Positions 57,317-64,000 of a stretch of 64,000 nt of DNA are shown piece by piece (within the stretch, counting starts at the first letter, position 1; every line of letters starts with the position of its first letter). The stretch lies in NCBI GenBank assembly GCA_028283765.1, contig JAPWJY010000003.1, forward strand, positions 62,001 through 126,000, read 5' to 3'. A program made the position numbers and the translations under genes. Source of the DNA: Parvibaculaceae bacterium. GTDB taxonomy: Bacteria > Pseudomonadota > Alphaproteobacteria > Parvibaculales > Parvibaculaceae. The notes beneath the pieces are model-generated. The model saw only the letters and a list, made by a program, of their open reading frames with translations. It was not told the origin of the DNA and ran no database searches.

Positions 57317-57838
57317 CAGGCACTTCGCAGACAAGACCTTTTCCGGGCGGCATGACGGGCTGGCGCTTCCTTTTCATTATCCTCGGTTTCTTCGCCGTGG
57401 TCTTCAGCGCCAACGGGGCGCTGATCTATTACGCCGTGTCGGGCTTCAGCGGGCTTGAAACCGACAACGCCTTCCAGAAGGGGCGCGCCTATAAACGAGG
57501 TGCTGGCCGACATGGAGGCGCAGAAAGCGCGCGGCTGGACGTCCCTGATCACGGCGCAGGCGGTGCCGATGCCCGCAGGCGCGCTGACCCGGGTGGTGCT
57601 CGTCATGCGGGACAAGTCCGGCACATCCGTCACCGGCCTCAAGGTTCATGCCACCATGTTCCGTCCGGTTTCCGCCGGTTCGGATGCGGATGCGGAGATG
57701 ACGGAAGGTCCGGCGGGTTCGTACACGGCGGATTTCCACCTGCCCTATGAAGGCAACTGGGTCGCCCGGGTTGCGGCGCTGGGCAAGGACGGCGCGAAAT
57801 ACGCCGCCGAGGAGCGCGTCTTCGTGGGTGCCCGTTAG
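57313..57838 (+). pseudogene. ccoH: Oxidase accessory protein CcoH, one-base frameshift
   Basis: FixH/CcoH-type oxidase assembly protein. The first frame (from 57313) gives the N-terminal helix WRFLFIILGFFAVVFSANGA and the conserved GLETDNAFQKGRAY. The match then jumps frame to NEVLADMEAQKARGW and runs to the stop at 57838. Removing one A from the run at 57493-57495 restores a single 174-residue protein of normal length. Nothing else is damaged. The neighbours ccoN, O, Q, P and G are intact. Either a sequence error or a true lesion that would weaken oxidase assembly. Confidence 0.85.
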
Positions 57839-57852
57839 GGAAAGAGGATGTC

Positions 57853-60079
57853 ATGAGCGAGCAGGCGGTTGCCATCGAAGAAAGGCCGTCCTTCCGGCCC
57901 GATCCCTCCCTGTTCGTGCAGGCCGAGAGCAGTGGCCAGTCGCGGCTTGATCTGCTGGTGAAGGACATGCATTGCGCGGGTTGCCTGCGCAAGGTCGAGC
58001 GGAGCCTCGGTGCGCTGGATGGCGTCACCCATGCGCGCGCCAACCTGTCCACGCGCCGGGTCACCGTGCGCTGGCGGCCGGGTACGACGCAGGCGAGCGA
58101 TGTGCTCTCGGCGCTGGCTGGCGTCGGCTTCGAGGCGGTGCCGTTCGACGGGCGCATGATCGGCATGATCGACGACCGCCAGCAGCGCACCCTTCTGAAG
58201 GCGCTGGGCGTCGCGGGCTTCGCCGCCTCGAACGTCATGCTTTTGTCGGTTTCGGTCTGGTCGGGACTCGTCACCGACATGGAGCCCTCGACCCGGGCCT
58301 TCTTCTACTGGATTTCGGCGCTGATCGCCCTGCCGGCGGTCGCCTATTCGGGCCAGCCGTTCTTCCGTTCGGCCTTTGCCTCGCTCCGGCGGCGGCAGAT
58401 GAACATGGATGTGCCGATCTCGCTGGCGGTCATCGTGGCCACGGGCATGAGCCTCGCGCAAACCATCGTGAACGCCGAGCATGTCTATTTCGACGCCAGC
58501 ATCACCTTGCTGTTCTTCCTGCTGATCGGCCGCTATCTCGATGTGCAGGCGCGCGCCAGGGCCTGCGCGGCGGCGCAGAACCTGCTCGGCCTGCGCGCGG
58601 TCGCAGCAACCGTGATCGAGCATGACGGTATGGAGCGGATGGTCTCCATCGAGAGCCTCATGCCGGGCATGATCGTGCGCGTGGCGGCGGGCGAGCGCAT
58701 CCCTGCCGACGGCACCGTGCAGGGCGGCATCAGCGACGTGGACACCAGCCTCGTGACCGGTGAAAGCCTGCCCGAGGCGATTATCCCCGGTGCGGCCGTC
58801 TTTGCGGGCACGGTCAATCTCACCGCGCCGGTGACGGTTCAGGTGACCGCCCGGGATCAGGACTCGCTGCTTGCGGAAATCGTCCGCCTCATGGAGGCGG
58901 CCGAACAGGGACGCAGCGGCTATATGCGGATTGCGGACCGTGCCGCACGGATTTATGCGCCGGGCGTGCATATTCTGGGCGGGCTTACGCTGCTCGACCT
59001 GGCTTCTCCTTGGCGCGGGCGTCTGGAACAGCCTCAATTACACGGTGGCCGTGCTGATCGTCACCTGCCCGTGCGCGCTCGGCCTTGCCGTGCCGGTGGT
59101 GCAGGTGGTTGCGACGGGGCGGCTGCTGCGCCGGGGCATTCTGGTCAAGTCCGCCGACGGGCTGGAGCGGCTGGCGGAGGCCGATACGGTCGTTTTCGAC
59201 AAGACCGGCACGCTGACGCTTGGCCGTCTGGAGCTTGCCAATCGCGCCGGCGTGCGCGATGCGCAACTGGCTGTCGCGGCCTCGCTGGCGCGCTCAAGCC
59301 GCCATCCCCTGTCGCAGGCGCTGGTCCGCGCCGCCGGGCTCTCGGTCGCCCATACCGTTGAGGATGTGCGCGAGCAACCCGGCATGGGCCTTGAGGGGCG
59401 GATCGATGGCAGAAGCGTGCGTCTCGGCAACCGGGACTGGATCGGCGTCACCGGGGAGAGCGACGAAAGTCACATGGGCTCTGAACTCTGGTTCCGCCAT
59501 GGCGAGGAGGCGCCGGTCCGGTTTCTCTTCACCGATGAAGTGCGGACCGATGCCCGTGAGACGGTGAATCGTCTGAAGGAGATGGGCTTTGCGGTGATTC
59601 TGCTGTCCGGCGACCGGGAGGGGCCGGTTACCGCCGTCGCCCATGAACTGGGGATTGCGGATTATCAGTGGGGGGCGCGGCCCGACGCCAAGATTGCCCG
59701 GTTGAAGGAACTGGGTGCAAGCGGTGCGTGCATCCTCATGGTCGGCGATGGCCTCAATGATGCCCCGGCGCTTCGCGCCGCCCATGTTTCCATGTCTCCC
59801 GCCAGCGCCACGGACATCAGCCAGATCGCGGCGGACTATGTGTTTCAGGGCAAGGCGCTCGCGCCCGTTCTGGACGCCATCGCCGTCGCCCGCAAGGCGC
59901 GCCGCCTCGTTTACGAGAATTTCGGGCTGGCGCTGGCCTATAATGCTGTCGCCATCCCCTTGGCCATGGCGGGCTATGTCACTCCGCTCATTGCCGCGGT
60001 CGCCATGTCGAGTTCCTCCATCACGGTGACGCTCAATTCCCTCAGGCTCAACCTGCGGGACACGAAAGGGGGATATTGA
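57853..60079 (+). pseudogene. ccoI: Copper-transporting P-type ATPase CcoI, one-base frameshift
   Basis: P1B-type ATPase (FixI/CtpA-like) that exports or delivers copper for cbb3 assembly. The first frame has the metal-binding domain with CAGC (Cys41, Cys44), membrane helices and the actuator motif VTGESLP. At 58996 one extra G shifts the frame; from 58997 the second frame continues with TWLLLGAGVWNSLN, the ion motif TCPCALGLA, the phosphorylation motif DKTGTLT and GDGLNDAPAL to 60079. Without the G it is a normal 741-residue enzyme. As read, translation would run out of frame to 59361 and lose the catalytic half. Confidence 0.88.
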
Positions 60080-60225
60080 TGGACGCGTTGATCTTTCTCA
60101 TCCCCGTCGCCCTGTTTCTGGGGGCCGTGGGCCTTGCCGGGTTCCTGTGGTCGCTCAAGACGCACCAGTATGACGATCTGGAGGGGGCGGCTGAACGCAT
60201 CCTGCTGGATGAAGAGCCCTCCTAA
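60079..60225 (+). CDS. ccoS: Oxidase maturation protein CcoS
   Basis: Small membrane protein of 48 residues with one helix (about 3-24), then SLKTHQYDDLEGAAERIL, a good match to CcoS, which is needed for cofactor insertion into cbb3 oxidase. The start overlaps the ccoI stop by one base (TGATG). It closes the cco cluster. Confidence 0.9.
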   Translation: MDALIFLIPVALFLGAVGLAGFLWSLKTHQYDDLEGAAERILLDEEPS

Positions 60226-60330
60226 ACCAGCGCCGGTGCGTTAAGCGCCTCCCAATCCGCAAGCTTCTGTGGCAAAACGAAACAAGAGGCTCTCCGGGGC
60301 CTTGCGGTCCTGAACTGGCGAGGGTGCCTC

Positions 60331-62130
60331 ATGTCCATGATGATCACGCTGGCGGTGCTGTTGCTCGGCATGGTGCTGGTCGTGCCCTTCACCAAGCGTC
60401 TCGGCCTTGGCAGCGTGCTGGGCTATCTGCTGGTCGGCGCCATCGTCGGGCCGCAATGCCTCGGCCTGGTTCAGGACAGCAAGGGCGTCAAGGAGGCCTC
60501 GGAACTGGGCGTGATCATGCTGCTGTTCCTGATCGGCCTTGAAATCAAGCCTGCGCGCCTGTGGACCATGCGCAAGACGGTTCTGGGACTTGGCGGGTCG
60601 CAGATTATCGTTACCGGCGCGGCGATCGGCGCGGCGCTGTATTACATCGCCGGTTTCGGCAGCCAGGAGGCGATCATTGTCGGCCTGGGGCTGGCATTGT
60701 CGTCGACCGCGCTGGTTCTGCCGCTCCTGTCCGACCTTGAACTGATCAAGACTCCGGCGGGCCGGACCTCGTTCGCCGTTCTTTTAATGCAGGACGTGGC
60801 CGTTATTCCCCTGCTTGCCGTGCTGCCCCTGCTGGTGGACGGCCCTCATGATCCCCCGGCGGACGTGGAACGGACGCAGGTCTATATCGCGATCGCCATG
60901 ATCATTGCGGTGCTGACCGGCGGACGCTTCCTTGTGCGGATGCTGCTTCAGGCGGTGGACAAGGCCCGGGCATCCGAGATCGCCACGGCGACGGCGCTGC
61001 TGATCGTGCTCGGCATGGCGTCGCTTGCCTCGATCGCGGGGGTCTCGACCTCGCTCGGCGCGTTCCTCGCCGGGGTCATTCTTTCCGATTCTGAATACAA
61101 GCATGAGCTTGAGGCCGATATCGCCCCTTTCGAGAGCCTGCTGCTCGGCATGTTCTTCGTCTCGGTCGGCATGTCCGCCAATTTGAGCCTTCTTTCGGGT
61201 GAGCCCGGCAGCATCTTGCTGGCGGTTTTCGCGCTGGTGGCCATAAAGGCCGTGGTTGGCATCGGCCTCATCAAGCTGACGGGCCGGCGCTGGGACAGCT
61301 CCATCCGGACGGGCGTCGCCCTTTCGCAGGGTGCGGAATTCGGCTTCGTGCTGTTTGCGGCGGCCCTGAAGGAGGGGCTGTTCGACGATGCGATGTTCTC
61401 CAAACTGCTGCTGATCATCGCGCTCTCGATGGTCACGACCCCGCCGCTGATGCTGCTGGTGGAGGCGCTGCTCAAGCGGTTTTCCCCCAAGACGGCGGCG
61501 CGTGAGTATGACGCCATGGAGGATAGCGGCGCGCCGGTCCTGATTATCGGATTTGGCCGTATCGGGCAGATCGTCGGCCGCGTCCTGCGGGTCCGGCGGA
61601 TCGCCTTTACAGCCCTTGAAACCGACATCAGCCAGCTTGATTTCGTCCGCCGTTTTGGCATCGATGTCTATTATGGGGATGCCTCCCGGCCCGATCTTCT
61701 CAGAGCGGCGGGTGCGAACTCGGCCAAGGCCGCGCTGGTTTGCATCGAGGATGAGGAGCAGTCGATCCAGGTGATTGAGACCATCCGCAAGCATTTCCCG
61801 CACCTGAATGTGCTTGCCAGCGCCAATACGCGCCAGCATGCGCACCGGCTGATGGCCTCCGGTGTCACCAATGTGGTGCGTTCGACCCTTCATTCCAGCC
61901 TGCTCATGGCCGAACGCCTGATGGAAGCCCTGCAGATGCCCCATGCCGAAGCCCGGCGGACGATCGAACTGTTCCGGGTCCATGATGAGCGCGCGCTGAA
62001 CGAGCAGGCGGCGTTCTGGGATGACGCCCAGAAGGTTCTTCAAAATGCACGCCAGACCGCCCAGGAACTGGAAGAGCTGTTTGAAAGCGACGCGAAGTCT
62101 GACCTGGTTTCCACACAGGCTGCCCAATAG
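60331..62130 (+). CDS. Kef-type cation:proton antiporter
   Basis: CPA2-family membrane protein of 599 residues. About 12 helices form the exchanger domain (residues 1-380; GLGSVLGYLLVGAIVGPQC near the start, STSLGAFLAGVILSDSE in the middle). A TrkA-N/RCK nucleotide-binding domain follows (about 408-525; VLIIGFGRIGQIVGRVL). The C-terminal tail is helical and acidic. It resembles KefB/KefC potassium efflux systems; regulation by glutathione adducts is possible but unproven. It follows ccoS after 105 bases. Confidence 0.9.
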   Translation: MSMMITLAVLLLGMVLVVPFTKRLGLGSVLGYLLVGAIVGPQCLGLVQDSKGVKEASELGVIMLLFLIGLEIKPARLWTMRKTVLGLGGSQIIVTGAAIGAALYYIAGFGSQEAIIVGLGLALSSTALVLPLLSDLELIKTPAGRTSFAVLLMQDVAVIPLLAVLPLLVDGPHDPPADVERTQVYIAIAMIIAVLTGGRFLVRMLLQAVDKARASEIATATALLIVLGMASLASIAGVSTSLGAFLAGVILSDSEYKHELEADIAPFESLLLGMFFVSVGMSANLSLLSGEPGSILLAVFALVAIKAVVGIGLIKLTGRRWDSSIRTGVALSQGAEFGFVLFAAALKEGLFDDAMFSKLLLIIALSMVTTPPLMLLVEALLKRFSPKTAAREYDAMEDSGAPVLIIGFGRIGQIVGRVLRVRRIAFTALETDISQLDFVRRFGIDVYYGDASRPDLLRAAGANSAKAALVCIEDEEQSIQVIETIRKHFPHLNVLASANTRQHAHRLMASGVTNVVRSTLHSSLLMAERLMEALQMPHAEARRTIELFRVHDERALNEQAAFWDDAQKVLQNARQTAQELEELFESDAKSDLVSTQAAQ

Positions 62131-62614
62131 GCCGGAGAGGGGGCTGGCCTCTTCCCGCAAGGTCGGCCTTGCACTGCAGCATAGGATTTAGCTAGACGCA
62201 GGCCTCCACGTTTGAGAAAACCCCATTTCCCTGTGGTACAGGGTAACGTTTGCTTAAGGGATCTGGCTCGTCCAGGCCTTCAAACACAGGCGAAAGAGGG
62301 GTTTCTCATGGCCGTTTCAGGTCGTGGCGAAGCCCTTTCAAGGACGATCAGTATTTATTCAGGCGTTGTCATGCGCGTGGCGGGAGTGGAGAGAGTGAAT
62401 GATTGAATAGGGTGCGGCGCCTTGCCGCACCGCGGAGAGTGTTTCCGCAGACATGCCGGAAACGGGCCAGGCAGACCCCTGTTTCGCACCCGGTTCGGCC
62501 GCTCATCCATTTTTATCGTGTTTATCGTGCCAAAGACGTCAGGCCGCCGGGAACAGGCGGCGTAAAAAACAGAACATCAACAGCAATAAGCCGTGCCACC
62601 AAAGGGAGGTTCCG
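62131..62614. other. Intergenic region with two tandem hairpins
   Basis: A 484-base gap without a convincing gene. GGTGCGGC-N5-GCCGCACC at 62411-62431 and GTTTCCG-N9-CGGAAAC at 62441-62463 are perfect stems close together, without a T run. A 32-codon frame (62308-62406) ends just before them but lacks support. The stretch may hold a small RNA or the exporter leader. Confidence 0.45.
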
Positions 62615-64000
62615 TTGCAGCGCATTGAGAATTTTGTGTTCAAGTACCGCGCGATCATCCTCGCGTGTCTGGCCGTTCTGACTGTTATCATGGGTTTTTT
62701 CGCGTCCCAGCTCCGCATGGACGCCGGTTTTGCCAAGATGTTGCCCATCGGGCATCCCTACATCAATACGTTCATGAAATATTCCACCGACTTCGGCGGC
62801 GGCAACCGCGTGGTGGTTGTTCTTGAGTCGAAGAAGGGCACGATCTTCGACGCCAAGTTCCTGAAGGCGCTGAACGATGCGACGCAGGATCTGTTCTATA
62901 TCCCCGGTGTTGCACGCCACACGGTGACCTCGCTCTGGACGCCCAACACGCGCTACATAGCGGTGACGGAGCAGGGGCTTGAGGCTGGTGACGTCATTCC
63001 CGCCGATTTCAAGCCGACCAAGGAAAGCATCCAGCAGGTTCTGGAGAATGTGCTCCGGGCCGGCCTTGTCGGACGGTTGGTTTCCAACGATTTCAAGTCC
63101 GCCATGATTCGCGCCGATCTGCTCGATGTGGACCCGACCACGCAGCAGAAGCTCGATTATTTCAAGGTTGCGGACGAGCTTGAGAAGAATATCCGCGACA
63201 AATATGTGAGCGACGATTTCGATGTGAAGATCATCGGTTTCGCCAAGCTTACCGGCGATATTGCGAATGGTGCGCGTTCGGTTGTCACCTTCTTCGCGGT
63301 CGCTTTCGTGCTGACGGCCTTCATGCTCTGGCTCTATTGCCGGTCATGGGTGCTCACCTTCGTGACCGTCGGCTGTTCGCTCTGCTCGCTTGTCTGGCAA
63401 TTCGGCGTACTCCATCTGCTGGGGTTCGGGCTTGATCCGCTGGCCGTGCTGGTGCCGTTCCTCGTCTTTGCCATCGGCGTCAGTCACGGCGTGCAGCAGA
63501 TCAACATGGTCGGCGCTGAAATAGCCGCCGGTCTCGACAAGAATCAGGCGGCCCGCGCCACCTTCACCTTCCTGCTGCGCCCGGGCTCGGTTGCGCTGCT
63601 GACCTGCCTTGCCGGCTTTGGTACGCTCTACATCATCCCCATCGGCATGATCCGCGAACTTGCCGTCACCGCGTCCATCGGCATCTCGTTCAAGATCGTC
63701 TCGAACCTCATCATGCTGCCGCTGCTGGTTTCCTTTCTGGCGCCTGGCGCGGAATATGGCGACAAGGTGCGCCGCGCGATGGAAATGCGCGCCAAGGCCT
63801 GGCCCTTCATCGCCCAGGTCGCGGTGCCGCGCAATGCCTTCATCCTCATCGGCTTTGCGGTTCTGCTTGGCATTGTCGGCCTTTATGAAAGCCGGACGCG
63901 CCAGATCGGCGACGTGACGGCGGGCGCAGGCGAACTCTGGCCGGAAGCGCGCTATAATCAGGACAGTCATTACATTGCCGATCACTTCAATGTCGGCCTC
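62615..64000 (+). CDS. RND/MMPL-family exporter, second copy (3' end outside window)
   Basis: The visible 462 residues are collinear with the exporter at 40470-42824: N-terminal helix, GHPYINTFMKYSTDFGGGNR, VTSLWTPNTRYIAVTEQGL, LGFGLDPLAVLVPFLVFAIG and GVSHGVQQINM are shared or nearly so. Hydrophobic compounds are the likely cargo. No ATG fits: the start is best taken as TTG at 62615, which has GGGAGG at 62604-62609. A GTG 21 bases further on would cut into the conserved start. The frame is open to the window end. Confidence 0.85.
   Translation, partial: MQRIENFVFKYRAIILACLAVLTVIMGFFASQLRMDAGFAKMLPIGHPYINTFMKYSTDFGGGNRVVVVLESKKGTIFDAKFLKALNDATQDLFYIPGVARHTVTSLWTPNTRYIAVTEQGLEAGDVIPADFKPTKESIQQVLENVLRAGLVGRLVSNDFKSAMIRADLLDVDPTTQQKLDYFKVADELEKNIRDKYVSDDFDVKIIGFAKLTGDIANGARSVVTFFAVAFVLTAFMLWLYCRSWVLTFVTVGCSLCSLVWQFGVLHLLGFGLDPLAVLVPFLVFAIGVSHGVQQINMVGAEIAAGLDKNQAARATFTFLLRPGSVALLTCLAGFGTLYIIPIGMIRELAVTASIGISFKIVSNLIMLPLLVSFLAPGAEYGDKVRRAMEMRAKAWPFIAQVAVPRNAFILIGFAVLLGIVGLYESRTRQIGDVTAGAGELWPEARYNQDSHYIADHFNVGL

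Noticed and set aside
57488-59002. Programmed frameshifting in ccoH or ccoI
   Set aside because: E. coli copA shows that copper ATPase genes can use frameshifting, but here no slippery heptamer, adjacent stop codon or obvious downstream structure is visible, and the lost half contains all catalytic motifs.

Overview
The window looks like chromosomal DNA from an aerobic, high-GC alphaproteobacterium. The evidence is the linked mdh and sucC-sucD-sucA-sucB-lpd genes, a RegB/RegA (ActS/ActR-type) redox two-component pair, an MmcB-family DNA repair protein and a cbb3 oxidase locus in the order ccoNOQP-ccoGHIS. The diiron, P450 and RND/MMPL content would suit a Parvibaculum-like Hyphomicrobiales member, but that placement is inference. 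I recognise no rRNA, tRNA, CRISPR array, insertion sequence or prophage. Most of the window is dense housekeeping and metabolic gene content.

Layout. 1-1.7 kb: end of the ATP synthase operon (atpD partial, atpC) and its terminator. 1.7-8 kb: mixed redox and regulatory genes (HxlR regulator, NmrA-like oxidoreductase, zinc alcohol dehydrogenase divergent from a LysR regulator, alpha/beta hydrolase, diiron ferritin-like protein, NTF2-like protein). 8-19.3 kb, minus strand: TCA-cycle genes lpd, sucB, sucA, sucD, sucC, then a metallo-beta-lactamase-fold protein, an atypical AT-rich island at about 17.4-18.25 kb, and mdh. 19.4-21.1 kb: a TetR regulator and gpsA, which is broken by one extra base. 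21.1-28.2 kb, minus strand: a three-gene transglutaminase / circularly permuted ATP-grasp plus alpha-E / transglutaminase-DUF2126 cluster, which looks like an uncharacterised peptide-ligation or peptide-modification system. 28.4-32.3 kb: an MFS transporter, then an alkylation-repair operon (Ada-AlkA fusion plus Ogt-like methyltransferase) and a small PLDc_N membrane protein. 32.3-36.6 kb: biotin genes as two divergent pairs, bioF-bioD and bioB-bioA. 36.8-40.3 kb: SPOR protein, HAD hydrolase, cytochrome P450, TerB-like protein. 40.5-45.9 kb: an RND/MMPL exporter divergent from two tandem diiron paralogues that share operator-like palindromes. 46-52.1 kb: APH-like kinase, mmcB, regA, regB, a metallo-hydrolase, an ankyrin protein and a Sco copper chaperone. 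52.3-60.2 kb: the cbb3 oxidase operon, in which ccoH and ccoI each carry a one-base insertion. 60.3-64 kb: a Kef-type antiporter and a second RND/MMPL exporter cut by the window end.

How the genes work together. TCA genes, ATP synthase and cbb3 oxidase make up aerobic and micro-aerobic energy metabolism. RegB keeps the quinone motif and a cysteine 40 residues after its phosphorylated histidine, so RegBA is a plausible regulator of the oxidase about 3 kb away. Sco, CcoG, CcoH, CcoI and CcoS supply copper handling and assembly. The diiron proteins, P450 and RND exporters suggest oxidation and export of hydrophobic compounds, without showing the substrate.

The points most worth checking are three one-base insertions (gpsA, ccoH, ccoI), the shared palindromes at the diiron paralogues, a 19-bp tandem repeat before the Ada-AlkA gene, a hairpin that covers the P450 ribosome-binding site, and the transglutaminase/ATP-grasp cluster.
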